48,432 bases of DNA from JBJHBP01 sp050485645 (GTDB lineage Bacteria; Pseudomonadota; Gammaproteobacteria; Steroidobacterales; Rariloculaceae), in the NCBI GenBank assembly GCA_050485645.1, contig JBJHBT010000029.1, positions 1 through 48,432 on the forward strand, given 5' to 3'. Shown piece after piece: positions 35,594 through 44,996 of the stretch. The notes under the pieces are model-generated. The model ran no database searches. It was not told the origin of the DNA and saw nothing but the letters and a program-made list of their open reading frames with translations. A program made the translations under genes and the position numbers. The first letter of the stretch is position 1, and every line of letters begins with the position of its first letter.

Positions 35594-36745
35594 ATGCCAC
35601 TGACTGTCGGTGTGCTGCGGGAGTCCGCAGCCGGTGAAGCACGCGTCGCACTCACCCCGGAGGTCGCGACAAAACTGGCCGCGCTCGGCGCGGAAATTCA
35701 CATGCAGTCCGGCGCCGGCGCACGCAGCTGGCTCAACGATTCAGACTACGAAGGTGTGCGGCTGCATACGCAGGCCGGGGACGTACTGTCGCGGGTACAG
35801 GTGCTGCTCAAGGTCCAGCCGCCAACGCCCGACGAAGTCGCGGCATTGGCCAGTGGCGCGGTCGTGATCGGCTTCATGCAGGCGCACAGCCAGCTGCCGG
35901 TCATAAACCAGCTCGCGACACGCGACATCACCAGTTTCGCCATGGAGTTCGTACCGCGCATCTCCCGTGCGCAGTCCATGGATGCACTGTCTTCGCAGGC
36001 GGCCATTGCCGGCTACAAGGCCGCGCTGATTGCCGCCGACACGCTCGACAAGTTTTTCCCGATGCTGACCACTGCGGCAGGCACGATCAGGCCATCGCAG
36101 GTTCTGATCATCGGCACCGGCGTTGCGGGCCTGCAGGCCATCGCCACAGCCCGACGGCTGGGCGCCGTGGTCGAGGCTTACGACGTGCGCACCGCAACCC
36201 GCGAGCAGGTTGAATCATTGGGCGCGCGCTTCGTGGATACCGGTGTGGCCGCGGAAGGTGAAGGCGGCTACGCGCGCGAACTGACGGACGACGAGAAAAC
36301 GCGTCAGCAGGCAGTGCTGGATCAGCACATCGCCCGCGCTGACGCCGTCATCACCACGGCCGCCATTCCAGGCCGCCAGGCGCCGCGTGTGATCAGTGCC
36401 GCGGTGGTGGCGCGCATGCAGCCGGGCTCGGTGATTGTCGACGTGGCTGCTGAAAGCGGCGGCAACTGCGAGCTGACCCGCGCCGGTGAAACCGTGCTGT
36501 CCGACAACGGCGTCCGTGTCATCGGACCTCGCAACCTGCCCTCGTCACTCGCGCGGCATGCCAGTCAGATGTATGCGCGCAATCTGTTGAGTTTTCTCAC
36601 ACCGGCGATCAGCAATGGCGAACTGGCCATCGACTTCAACGACGAGGTCTATGCCACATCGGCACTGACCCGCGATGGCCGGATCGCGCATCCGGGCATC
36701 GCCGCACTGGCCGGACAGAAAACAACCGCGGAGCAGAGCGGATGA
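35594..36745 (+). CDS. pntAA: NAD(P) transhydrogenase subunit alpha, part 1
   Basis: This is the NAD(H)-binding domain I of proton-translocating transhydrogenase, which uses proton motive force to make NADPH from NADH. The 383-residue protein is an alanine-dehydrogenase-like fold: VGVLRESAAGEARVALTPE, EFVPRISRAQSMDALSSQA, the Rossmann motif VLIIGTGVAGLQAIATARRLGA, and the mobile-loop area. In E. coli this domain is fused to the membrane part; here it is a separate subunit. SD gggag precedes the ATG. Its stop overlaps pntAB by four bases. Confidence 0.96.
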   Translation: MPLTVGVLRESAAGEARVALTPEVATKLAALGAEIHMQSGAGARSWLNDSDYEGVRLHTQAGDVLSRVQVLLKVQPPTPDEVAALASGAVVIGFMQAHSQLPVINQLATRDITSFAMEFVPRISRAQSMDALSSQAAIAGYKAALIAADTLDKFFPMLTTAAGTIRPSQVLIIGTGVAGLQAIATARRLGAVVEAYDVRTATREQVESLGARFVDTGVAAEGEGGYARELTDDEKTRQQAVLDQHIARADAVITTAAIPGRQAPRVISAAVVARMQPGSVIVDVAAESGGNCELTRAGETVLSDNGVRVIGPRNLPSSLARHASQMYARNLLSFLTPAISNGELAIDFNDEVYATSALTRDGRIAHPGIAALAGQKTTAEQSG

Positions 36746-37092
36746 TAGACGGATTCACGGCACTGTATATCGTCATGCTGGCGGCGTTCACCGGGTACGA
36801 AATAATCGCCCGTGTACCGGTCATCCTGCATACACCACTGATGTCCGGCTCCAACTTCGTGCATGGCATCGTGCTGGTGGGCGCGATGGTCGTCCTCGGC
36901 CGCGCCGACACCACGCTGGAACTGACCATCGGTTTCATCGGCGTGGTGCTGGCGGCCGGCAATGCCGTGGGCGGCTATGTTGTCACCGAGAGAATGCTGG
37001 AAATGTTCCGCTCCAGCGCGGACAGGCACGGCGGTTCAGGCGCGGGCAGGGATGACGCGGCCGGCGGCCGCGGCCCGGGTGCCGGTCGATGA
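36742..37092 (+). CDS. pntAB: NAD(P) transhydrogenase subunit alpha, part 2
   Basis: The 116-residue membrane protein supplies three to four helices of the proton channel (ALYIVMLAAFTGYEII, FVHGIVLVGAMVVLG, LTIGFIGVVLAAGNAVGGYVV). It ends TERMLEMF followed by a Gly/Arg-rich tail that is not conserved. It starts by ATGA overlap with pntAA and ends by ATGA overlap with pntB, so the three subunits are coupled. Confidence 0.95.
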   Translation: MIDGFTALYIVMLAAFTGYEIIARVPVILHTPLMSGSNFVHGIVLVGAMVVLGRADTTLELTIGFIGVVLAAGNAVGGYVVTERMLEMFRSSADRHGGSGAGRDDAAGGRGPGAGR

Positions 37093-38468
37093 ACGCGGTG
37101 ACCACCGATACGGTCATCCAGATCGCCTACTTCGTTGCGGCGCTGCTGTTCATCGTTGGCCTGAAGCGCATGAGCTCGCCGAAGACCGCGCGCGGCGGCG
37201 TGGTGTGGGCGGGCGTAGGCATGCTGGTCGCCACGCTGATCACCTTCCTGTGGCCGGGCATGCACAACTTCTGGCTGATCACGACGGCGATAGCGATCGG
37301 TGGCGGAATCGCATGGGTCACCGGTCGGCGCGTGGCCATGACCGACATGCCACAGATGATCGCGCTGTACAACGGCATGGGCGGCGGTGCCGCCGGCGCG
37401 ATCGCGGCGGTGGAACTGTTCAAGGTGCATGCACACGGCCCGGTGGTGCTGACACTGGCGGTCCTGGGCGGCGTGATCGGCGCGGCGTCGTTCACCGGCA
37501 GTCTGATCGCCTTCGCCAAACTCCAGGGCATCCTGCGCAGAAGCCTGCGTTATCGCGGCCAGAACGTTGTCAATCTGCTGCTGCTGCTGATCGTTGCCGG
37601 CGTCGGCCTGCTCATCATCAGCGGCGGCGACACGCACCCCGTGGTCACCGCCCTGTTCGTACTGGCGCTACTGCTGGGCATCACGCTGACGCTGCCGATC
37701 GGCGGCGCGGACATGCCGGTGGTGATTTCGCTGTACAACGCAATGACCGGACTTGCCGTGGCGTTCAAGGGCTTCGTGCTCGACAATGCGGCGATGATCA
37801 TCGCCGGCACCGTCGTCGGCGCGGCCGGCACCCTGCTGACACAGCTGATGGCCCGGGCCATGAATCGGTCGCTCGCCAACGTGCTGTTCAGCGGTTTCGG
37901 CGAAACCGCCGTGGTGGATGGCGGCACCGCCACGGGCTCGATGAAGCCGATCGACGTCAACGACGTGGCGGTGATGATGGCCTTCGCCAACAGGGTGATC
38001 ATCGTGCCCGGCTACGGCATGGCCGTGGCGCAGGCGCAGCACAAGGTGTGGGAGCTGTGTCAGGCATTGCGCGAGCGGCGTGTCACCGTGAAGTTCGCGA
38101 TTCATCCGGTGGCCGGACGCATGCCGGGGCACATGAACGTGCTGCTGGCCGAGGCCGGCGTTCCCTACGATCTGATTCACGATGAATCCGAGATCAACCC
38201 TGAGTTCGAGAATGCCGATGTGGCGCTGGTGATCGGCGCCAATGATGTCGTGAATCCCACGGCGCGCACCGATCCGTCCAGCCCCATCTTCGGCATGCCG
38301 ATACTCAACGCCGACCGCGCAAAGAACGTGATCGTCATCAAGCGCGGACAGGGCACCGGTTTCTCCGGCATAGAAAATGCGCTGTTCTATCTGGACAATA
38401 CGCGCATGCTGTATGGCGATGGTCAGGACATGGCTGCGCAGCTCGTGCAGGCCGTCAAGGCCGTCTGA
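37089..38468 (+). CDS. pntB: NAD(P) transhydrogenase subunit beta
   Basis: The 459-residue protein has eight or nine transmembrane helices (from VIQIAYFVAALLFIVGLKRM to AMIIAGTVVGAAGTLLTQLM), then the soluble NADP(H)-binding domain III. That domain carries VIIVPGYGMAVAQAQHKVWEL, AIHPVAGRMPGHMNVLLAEA, and VIGANDVVNPTA with its catalytically important asparagine-aspartate. IKRGQGTGFSGIENALFY ends the domain. It completes the transhydrogenase; priA follows after 15 bases. Confidence 0.97.
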   Translation: MNAVTTDTVIQIAYFVAALLFIVGLKRMSSPKTARGGVVWAGVGMLVATLITFLWPGMHNFWLITTAIAIGGGIAWVTGRRVAMTDMPQMIALYNGMGGGAAGAIAAVELFKVHAHGPVVLTLAVLGGVIGAASFTGSLIAFAKLQGILRRSLRYRGQNVVNLLLLLIVAGVGLLIISGGDTHPVVTALFVLALLLGITLTLPIGGADMPVVISLYNAMTGLAVAFKGFVLDNAAMIIAGTVVGAAGTLLTQLMARAMNRSLANVLFSGFGETAVVDGGTATGSMKPIDVNDVAVMMAFANRVIIVPGYGMAVAQAQHKVWELCQALRERRVTVKFAIHPVAGRMPGHMNVLLAEAGVPYDLIHDESEINPEFENADVALVIGANDVVNPTARTDPSSPIFGMPILNADRAKNVIVIKRGQGTGFSGIENALFYLDNTRMLYGDGQDMAAQLVQAVKAV

Positions 38469-38483
38469 CGTTCCACCAATGCC

Positions 38484-40688
38484 ATGAATTCTTCCCGGGC
38501 GCTGATCCGCGTCGCCGTCCCGGTCCCGCTGGCCGGTACTTTCGACTATCTGTGCGACGGTGATCCGCCTGCCGTCGGCTGCCGCGTGCGCGTGCCGTTC
38601 GGCCGCCGCGAGCAGGTCGGCATCGTGCTCGAACACCCGGATGCGTCGCCGGTTCCTGCGGCCCGCCTGAAGCCGGCAGTCGCGGTCCTGGACCGCGAAC
38701 CGGTCATCAACGAAGAATTGCTGCACACGCTGCGCTGGGCGGCCGACTACTACCATCATCCGATCGGTGAGGTGCTCAAGCACGCTCTGCCTGCCTGGCT
38801 GCGGCGCGGTGACACGGCCGAGACCCGCCTGTTCGAACGCTGGTGGAAACCCACTGATACGGGCCGCGCACAGGACATCGCCGCCCTCAACCGCCGCGCT
38901 GCCCGCCAGGCCGAGGCACTCGCGGCGATTGTGCAGCCCGGCGAGATCGCCGAGCACGCGCTGCTGGTTCGCGACATCGGCCGCGCAACGCTGCTGCGCC
39001 TGGCGGAGAAGGGCTGGATCACACCATTCGATCAGGCGGTGGCCATGCCCGGTGCGAACAACGGTGTCATCCGGCAGGAAACGCCGCCGCAACCGACCGC
39101 TGATCAGCAGCAGGTATTGACGGAGATGGCCGACCACGGCGGCGGCTACGCTTCCTGGCTGCTGCACGGTGTCACCGGCAGCGGTAAGACGGAAGTCTAT
39201 CTGCGTCTGATGGAATCCGGTCTTGGCGCCAACCTCCAGACACTGATGCTGGTGCCGGAGATCGGACTGACGCCGCAGCTGGTGGCCCGTCTGCAAAGCC
39301 GCTTTGGCAATCGGCTGGCCGTGATGCACTCCGGGCTCAATGAACAGCAGCGCTTCGACGCGTGGTGCCGCGTCCGCAGCGGCAGCGCGGCGATCGCGGT
39401 GGGCACGCGCTCGGCGATCTTCGCACCGCTGGCCACACCGGGCCTGATCGTAGTCGACGAGGAACACGACCCGTCCTACAAGCAGCAGCAGGGGTTCCGC
39501 TACTCGGCGCGGGACCTTGCGGTACTGCGTGCCAGCCGGCTGAACATTCCGGTGCTGCTCGCGTCGGCGACGCCTTCGCTGGAAAGCTGGCATCACGCGG
39601 CCAGCGGACGCTATCGCAGGCTGGACATGCCCAGCCGTGTCGGCGCGGCAGGCAAACCGCGCCTCAGAGTGATCGACATGAATCGCCATGCTGCCCGGCA
39701 GGGATTGTCCACGCCCCTGATCGCGGCCATGGAACAGCATCTGGAGCGTGGTCGCCAGGTATTGCTGTTCCTGAACCGACGCGGTTTCGCGCCGGCTCTG
39801 TTCTGTCCGCATTGCCGCAGCATCGAACAGTGCACGCGATGCGATGCCAACATGACCATCCACGCGCGTGCCGGCAGACTGCGCTGCCACCACTGCGGCG
39901 CCGAGAAGGCCATCAACTGGAGCTGCGGCGGCTGCGGCGCGGAACGCATTGCCGTCGGCGCGGGTACGCAGCGGGTGGCGGAAGAAATCCAGGCGCTGTT
40001 TCCGGATGCGGCCACGGCACGTCTGGACCGTGATGTGACAACGCGTCGCGGCGCACTGGACCAGGTGCTGAACGACGTGCACAGTGGCAGAACGCGGATC
40101 CTTATCGGCACACAGATGCTGACCAAGGGGCATGACTTCCCCGGCGTGACGCTGGTTGGCGTGCTCAGTGCGGACCAGGGACTGTTCGGCACCGACTTTC
40201 GTAGCGACGAACGCCTGGCGCAGACCATCCTTCAGGTGGCTGGACGCGCCGGACGCGCGGACTGGGATGGTGAGGTGCTGATCCAGACCCACTATCCCGA
40301 GCACCCGCTGCTGCAATGCCTGCTCGGCCAGGATTACGACGCCTTCGCACGAATGACATTGCACGAACGCCGGCTGGCCGGCTGGCCGCCTTTCTCGCAT
40401 CTTGCGGTGTGGCGCGCCGAGGCCGCGAGCCGCGATACCGCATTCGGCTTTCTCAACGGCCTGAAGCGGACCCTGGAGCACTATGCGGGAAGGGACGTGC
40501 AGGTACTTGGCCCGGCAGCCGCAACGATCGAGCGCCGCAACAACCTCTTCCGCGCGCAGCTGCTGTGCCGCAGCGAACGACGCGCGCTGCTGCATGATGT
40601 GGTTGCCAGGGCGCTGCATCAGGTGCGCCAGTCGCCTGCCGCGCGGCGCCTGCGCTGGTCCGTCGACATGGATCCGCTGGACCTTTGA
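38484..40688 (+). CDS. priA: Primosomal protein N' (PriA helicase)
   Basis: PriA restarts collapsed replication forks. The 734-residue protein has the 3' DNA-binding domain (VPVPLAGTFDYL, GCRVRVPFGRREQVGIV), Walker A HGVTGSGKTEVYL, the DEXH-type VVDEEHDPSYKQQ, and motif III LLASATPSLESW. The four zinc-binding cysteine pairs follow (CPHC, CTRC, CHHC, CGGC). Helicase motifs V-VI are IGTQMLTKGHDFPGV and QVAGRAGRADWDGEV. Length matches the family. A long open frame on the opposite strand is a GC-bias shadow. Confidence 0.98.
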   Translation: MNSSRALIRVAVPVPLAGTFDYLCDGDPPAVGCRVRVPFGRREQVGIVLEHPDASPVPAARLKPAVAVLDREPVINEELLHTLRWAADYYHHPIGEVLKHALPAWLRRGDTAETRLFERWWKPTDTGRAQDIAALNRRAARQAEALAAIVQPGEIAEHALLVRDIGRATLLRLAEKGWITPFDQAVAMPGANNGVIRQETPPQPTADQQQVLTEMADHGGGYASWLLHGVTGSGKTEVYLRLMESGLGANLQTLMLVPEIGLTPQLVARLQSRFGNRLAVMHSGLNEQQRFDAWCRVRSGSAAIAVGTRSAIFAPLATPGLIVVDEEHDPSYKQQQGFRYSARDLAVLRASRLNIPVLLASATPSLESWHHAASGRYRRLDMPSRVGAAGKPRLRVIDMNRHAARQGLSTPLIAAMEQHLERGRQVLLFLNRRGFAPALFCPHCRSIEQCTRCDANMTIHARAGRLRCHHCGAEKAINWSCGGCGAERIAVGAGTQRVAEEIQALFPDAATARLDRDVTTRRGALDQVLNDVHSGRTRILIGTQMLTKGHDFPGVTLVGVLSADQGLFGTDFRSDERLAQTILQVAGRAGRADWDGEVLIQTHYPEHPLLQCLLGQDYDAFARMTLHERRLAGWPPFSHLAVWRAEAASRDTAFGFLNGLKRTLEHYAGRDVQVLGPAAATIERRNNLFRAQLLCRSERRALLHDVVARALHQVRQSPAARRLRWSVDMDPLDL

Positions 40689-40728
40689 GAGCGCCCGGAT
40701 CGTCGCACCTTCGTGCTGTCTGCTCAGG

Positions 40729-40734
40729 TAGAAT
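40729..40734 (+). promoter_or_regulatory. -10-like box for the SPOR gene
   Basis: TAGAAT lies nine bases before the ATG at 40744, and the interval (TGCACACCA) has no SD. As at trmB this suggests a leaderless or nearly leaderless mRNA; no clear -35 is visible. Confidence 0.35.
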
Positions 40735-40743
40735 TGCACACCA

Positions 40744-41346
40744 ATGAGCAGATCCCGCAGACGACGTTCGCGTGCACAGTCCGGTCAGGCGCCTGGCTGG
40801 ATATGGCTGCTGTCCGGCCTCGGTATCGGACTGGCCATCGCGGTTGTCGTCTACATCAGTGATACCCGTCCACCGTCGGGCACCACCTCCGATCGCGCGC
40901 CGGCCACAGTCACCACGATGGAGCGGCGGCTGGAGCAGGGCGACACGGCGGCGGTGACAACGCCGCCGGCGGATCCACCGCCTGTCGCGGTCAGCAACGA
41001 TCCCGCCAGCCGCTTTGATTTCTACGAGATCCTGCCGCAGTTCGAAGTGGTGATCCCCGAGATTGAACGGGGTGCGCGCGTCGATACGTCACCCACAAGC
41101 GTTTCCGCGCCGGGGCAGTATGTTCTCCAGGCCGGTTCCTTCCGTTCTCACCCGGACGCCGACCGCATGCAGGCCAGTCTTGCCCTGCTTGGCATCGAGT
41201 CACGAATACAGCGGGTCACGATCGACGATGACGTCTATCATCGGGTGCGTGTGGGGCCGATGGCGGATCTCGACGAGCTCAATCGCATCCGCCGACAGCT
41301 GCACGACGCGCGCATCGAGGTGATGATCATGCGCGTCCCGGAATAG
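40744..41346 (+). CDS. SPOR-domain membrane protein (FtsN-like)
   Basis: The 200-residue protein has a basic cytoplasmic start, one transmembrane segment (WIWLLSGLGIGLAIAVVVYI), a Pro/Thr/Ala-rich linker and a C-terminal SPOR domain (YVLQAGSFRSHPDADRMQA, YHRVRVGPMADLDE). SPOR domains bind denuded septal glycan. This architecture and the place after priA match FtsN, the late division activator, but the short essential FtsN region cannot be confirmed by eye. It is convergent with ntrX; 90 bases lie between. Confidence 0.88.
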   Translation: MSRSRRRRSRAQSGQAPGWIWLLSGLGIGLAIAVVVYISDTRPPSGTTSDRAPATVTTMERRLEQGDTAAVTTPPADPPPVAVSNDPASRFDFYEILPQFEVVIPEIERGARVDTSPTSVSAPGQYVLQAGSFRSHPDADRMQASLALLGIESRIQRVTIDDDVYHRVRVGPMADLDELNRIRRQLHDARIEVMIMRVPE

Positions 41347-41436
41347 GCGCATCGTCCTGTTCAGCTGACAGACTCAGCTCGCGGAACCTTGCCCACGGGT
41401 GGCACCGGTGCAGTTTGCCGCCTCGGTCAGGCAGCG

Positions 41437-42777
41437 TCAGTCGTCGCCCGCCGACTGTCGAAAATCCACGCCCAGTGCGCGCAGTTTGCGATACAGATGC
41501 GTGCGTTCCATGCCGACCCGCTTGGCCAGCTGCCCCACCTTGCCACCACACAGAATCAGCTGCTGCTGAAGATAGGCGCGCTCGAAATGCTCGCGTGCCT
41601 CACGCAAAGGCAGCGCCAGCAGATCCTGCTTGATCAGCGGTTCACCTTCCGGTGCTTCCGCATTGAGCTGGGACTCCACCTCCGTCAGGCTGATTTCCTC
41701 CGGACCGCCCAGGATCAGCAACCGATTCACCAGGTTGCGCAGTTCGCGGATGTTGCCCGACCATGGGTAATTTCGCAGACGATTCTGCGCCGCGACGCTG
41801 AAGCGGCGGAACGGCAGATCCTCGGAATCCACGAGCAGGTCGACGTGATAGCGCAGCAGTTCCGGCACATCCTCGGGGTGCTCACGCAGTGGCGGGACAC
41901 GTATCACCACAACATCCAGCCGTGCCAGAAAATCCTGACGCGTCATCTCGTCGCGCTCGAAACCGGGCGGTGCACTGGCGATGATGCGTACGTCCAGCTG
42001 CTCCCCGGCGCCACCGCGGGCCGATCCGAATCGGCCCTGCTCCAGCAGACTGAGCATCAGCTGCTGCGCGCCTTCGCACATTTCGTCGACATCGGAAATA
42101 AACAGGATGCCGCCTGATGCGCGCTCCAGCGCACCGGGTCGCTCAGCGTTACCCAGCAGGCGGCGCCTGTGGTCTTCCTCGGTCAGGTCGGCTCCGGAAA
42201 CCGCGACAAACGAGTCACGGCTGCGCTCGCTGCGACTTGCGAGAAAGCGCGCCGCCGTCTGGCGACCGCTGCCGGGCTCACCCACCATGACCGTGTGCGC
42301 ATCATGGCGGGCAACCCGCGCAACCTGCTCGCGCAACGCACGCATCGGCTCACTCTTGCCCACCGGAGTCAGTATCGGTTCGACCATCGACTTGCGCATG
42401 TCGCGTGAGCGACGCCGCGACAGCGCCTTTTCGACGGTTCGCAGCAGCTTGGCCAGTGACACGGGCTTTTCGATGAAATCCAGCGCACCCAGCCGGGTGG
42501 CCTCCACCGCCGTGTCCACGGTGCCGTGACCGGACATCATCACCACCGCACCCAGCGAGCCCTCATCGGACCACTCCTTGAGCAGCGATATCCCGTCCGT
42601 ATCGGGCATCCAGATATCCAGCAGTGTGAGGTCGTAGTCACGGCGACGGCGTGCTTCGCGCGCCTCGGACGCGTCCGCTGCAGTGGTGACGTTGTATCCT
42701 TCTTCCGTGAGGATTTCCTCAATCAGTCCCCGGATGTTGGATTCGTCATCCACCACCAGAATTCGCGGACTCTTCAT
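41437..42777 (-). CDS. ntrX: NtrX-like response regulator with degenerate AAA+ domain
   Basis: The 446-residue protein has a receiver domain (ILVVDDESNIRGL, phospho-acceptor Asp54 in LLDIWMPD, lysine in FIEKPVS), a sigma-54-activator-type AAA+ domain and a Fis-like helix-turn-helix (GKVGQLAKRVGMERTHLYRK). The AAA+ part has altered motifs. Walker A reads GEPGSGRQT instead of GExGxGKE. The stretch that should hold GAFTGA reads GNAERPGALERASGG. Walker B reads ILFISDVDEM instead of LFLDE. It should therefore not remodel sigma-54 polymerase and may act as an ordinary DNA-binding regulator. The ATG overlaps the ntrY stop. Confidence 0.9.
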   Translation of the reverse strand: MKSPRILVVDDESNIRGLIEEILTEEGYNVTTAADASEAREARRRRDYDLTLLDIWMPDTDGISLLKEWSDEGSLGAVVMMSGHGTVDTAVEATRLGALDFIEKPVSLAKLLRTVEKALSRRRSRDMRKSMVEPILTPVGKSEPMRALREQVARVARHDAHTVMVGEPGSGRQTAARFLASRSERSRDSFVAVSGADLTEEDHRRRLLGNAERPGALERASGGILFISDVDEMCEGAQQLMLSLLEQGRFGSARGGAGEQLDVRIIASAPPGFERDEMTRQDFLARLDVVVIRVPPLREHPEDVPELLRYHVDLLVDSEDLPFRRFSVAAQNRLRNYPWSGNIRELRNLVNRLLILGGPEEISLTEVESQLNAEAPEGEPLIKQDLLALPLREAREHFERAYLQQQLILCGGKVGQLAKRVGMERTHLYRKLRALGVDFRQSAGDD

Positions 42778-44996
42778 GCACGTTCCCTCCTGCTTTCGAG
42801 GCTGCGGCGGCGCTGTACCCCGGCACCGCCCTCATGTGTCAGCGGCAACAGGATGATGACTTCCGCACCCTGCTCCGTGCCGTTGCGGGCAGCGATCTGC
42901 CCACCGTGTTCCTCAACCATTTTCTTCACGATGGCAAGCCCCAGTCCGGTGCCTTTGGGCTTGCTGGTGACATAGGGATCGAAAGCCTGATCCATGACCT
43001 GCTGCTCGAACCCGGTACCGTTGTCGGCAACGCTGATTTCAACCATGTCCACATCGCCACGCCGCACCTGTCTTGTGATGATCTGAATACGAGGATCATG
43101 CTGCGCCTCGATCGCCTCGAGCGCATTGCGCAACAGGTTGTGCAATACCTGTCGAAGGCGGCCACGATCGGCTTCTATCAGCGGCAGCTGCCCGTCGAGA
43201 AGCAACTCGATCGCCACCGGCCGTTCCAGGTGGCGATACAGTTCGGTGACTTCCGACACCAGGGCATTCAGATCGAAACGGGTTCGATCCATCTCCGGTG
43301 TCCGGGCATACTCGCTGAAAGCGTTGACCATCTCCTTCATCGCCTCGACCTGCTCGATGATGGTGTGTGTCGCTCGATCCAGGAGCTCGAAATCGCCCTG
43401 ACCGGCACCGACATAGCGGCGCCGCAGACGTTCCGCCGACAACTGTATCGGTGTCAGCGGATTCTTGATTTCGTGTGCCAGCCGGCGCGCTACCTCACCC
43501 CATGCGGCATCCTTCTGTGCCTGAAGCAGTGCCGTAATGTCGTCGAACACCAGTACGTGTCCGCCAGGATTCTCGCCATCGCCCGGCAGCGCGGTGCATG
43601 CGCACATGAGCACACGCCGCCCGGCGTCTCCCCTGAGTATGATCTGTTCCCGCCATTCGCCCTGCCCCTCTCGCAGGTGGGAATTGCATACCCCGAGGAA
43701 CTGTGACAGCAAAGGCCGTGTCCGCGCAAGATCGGCGAGCGATTCGCCGGTGTGCTTGGCAATGTCGATGCCCAGGATACCGGCCGCCGATTCGTTGACG
43801 GTGCGGATGCTCAGATCCGATTCGACCGAGATGACGCCGGTGGTGAGACGGGCCAGAATCACTTCCAGCTTGCGCCGTTCGCGTTCGATCAGCTGCTGAC
43901 TGTCACGCATGTGTTCGTCCGCGGTTGCCAGACGCTGCGTCATGTCATTGAACGAGTTGATCAGGAACCCTATTTCGTCTTTGGCTGGCGCCGGCACGCG
44001 GGTTCGAAAGTCCCCGCGCGCAACGGCGCGGGTGCCGTGCATCAACTGCTGGATGGGCACAACCAGCCGCCGCGCGAAGTAGAACGCGCCATACACGGAT
44101 GCCAGCATCGTGATCAACAGCACCAGACTGAGCGTCAGCGTGAAGCTGGACTTCAGTGCGCCGCGCAGATAGGAAAGTTCGGTGTACTGGCTGTGTGTTT
44201 CCTGCACGGCGTTGGCGAGCACCGTGAGACCCTGTTCCACCGGAAACACGGCCAGCAGCAGACGTCCCGAGCCGCCCCGCGCGGACCCCGACATCTGCAT
44301 TGCGGCAACGATCTGCAGTCGGCCATCGGGGCGCGGGTCGACATTGACGTAGGGGCCCTGCGTCACCTGGAACACCACTTCCTCACTGGGCGGACGCGGC
44401 ACGGAAAGCCGTGCATCATCGGTGCTGGTGGCAAGGATCTGAAGATTCGGGCCGTACAGCGTCAGCTCTCCGATCCGATGCTCCCGGCGCAGGGCGCTGA
44501 TATGAGAAACCAGGTCCTGGTAATCGCCGACGGCTACGGACTGTGCGAGACGCTGCAGGAGGTCCAGGTTGTCGCGCTTCTGCATTTCAAGCGCCGCCTG
44601 GCTCAGGTTCATGGCAGTCGCCAGCCCCTGTTCCACATCAACGCTGAACCAGCTGTCGATGCCACGATTGATGAACTGCACGGAGAACAGGTACACGGCT
44701 ACCAGCGGCGTCACGGCGAGAATGACCAGCAATGCGACCATCCGCGCCTTGAGCCGGGAACCGGGAATGTGTCGCCGGAACTCGCGAATCATGCGCACCA
44801 GATTGGTGACGATCAGTACGGCCAGGATCACGATGCCGGCCGTGTTGATCAGCAGAATCCAGTGCTGCAGGCGGGAGAAGTCGTCGGAGTTTTCGGCGAT
44901 GCGGCTGAACAGCACAAGCGCGGCCAGCCACAGCAGCACGCCCATGGCGGCCAGCAGGATCAGGGCGATACGTTTCAGTCGCGTACCAACGGCCAT
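42774..44996 (-). CDS. ntrY: NtrY-like sensor histidine kinase
   Basis: The 740-residue kinase has two N-terminal membrane helices (LILLAAMGVLLWLAALVLF, ILLINTAGIVILAVLIV), a third (MVALLVILAVTPLVAVYLF), an extracytoplasmic sensor region (about 110-280), and a fourth (LTLSLVLLITMLASVYGAFY). HAMP, PAS (TTGVISVESDLSIRTVN), the phospho-acceptor LAHEIKNPLTPIQLSAERL, N-box LLRNALEAIE and G2 KGTGLGLAIVKKM follow. NtrY-NtrX pairs are linked to nitrogen or redox and envelope signals in other bacteria; the signal here is unknown. The ATG at 44996 or GTG at 45005 lies within the end of the DUF4390 gene. Confidence 0.93.
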   Translation of the reverse strand: MAVGTRLKRIALILLAAMGVLLWLAALVLFSRIAENSDDFSRLQHWILLINTAGIVILAVLIVTNLVRMIREFRRHIPGSRLKARMVALLVILAVTPLVAVYLFSVQFINRGIDSWFSVDVEQGLATAMNLSQAALEMQKRDNLDLLQRLAQSVAVGDYQDLVSHISALRREHRIGELTLYGPNLQILATSTDDARLSVPRPPSEEVVFQVTQGPYVNVDPRPDGRLQIVAAMQMSGSARGGSGRLLLAVFPVEQGLTVLANAVQETHSQYTELSYLRGALKSSFTLTLSLVLLITMLASVYGAFYFARRLVVPIQQLMHGTRAVARGDFRTRVPAPAKDEIGFLINSFNDMTQRLATADEHMRDSQQLIERERRKLEVILARLTTGVISVESDLSIRTVNESAAGILGIDIAKHTGESLADLARTRPLLSQFLGVCNSHLREGQGEWREQIILRGDAGRRVLMCACTALPGDGENPGGHVLVFDDITALLQAQKDAAWGEVARRLAHEIKNPLTPIQLSAERLRRRYVGAGQGDFELLDRATHTIIEQVEAMKEMVNAFSEYARTPEMDRTRFDLNALVSEVTELYRHLERPVAIELLLDGQLPLIEADRGRLRQVLHNLLRNALEAIEAQHDPRIQIITRQVRRGDVDMVEISVADNGTGFEQQVMDQAFDPYVTSKPKGTGLGLAIVKKMVEEHGGQIAARNGTEQGAEVIILLPLTHEGGAGVQRRRSLESRRERA

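Noticed and set aside
37668..40739. 1023-codon open frame antisense to pntB and priA
   Set aside because: It mirrors the two real genes codon for codon in high-GC DNA, has no recognisable motif and is rich in His/Arg/Gln, as expected of a shadow frame.
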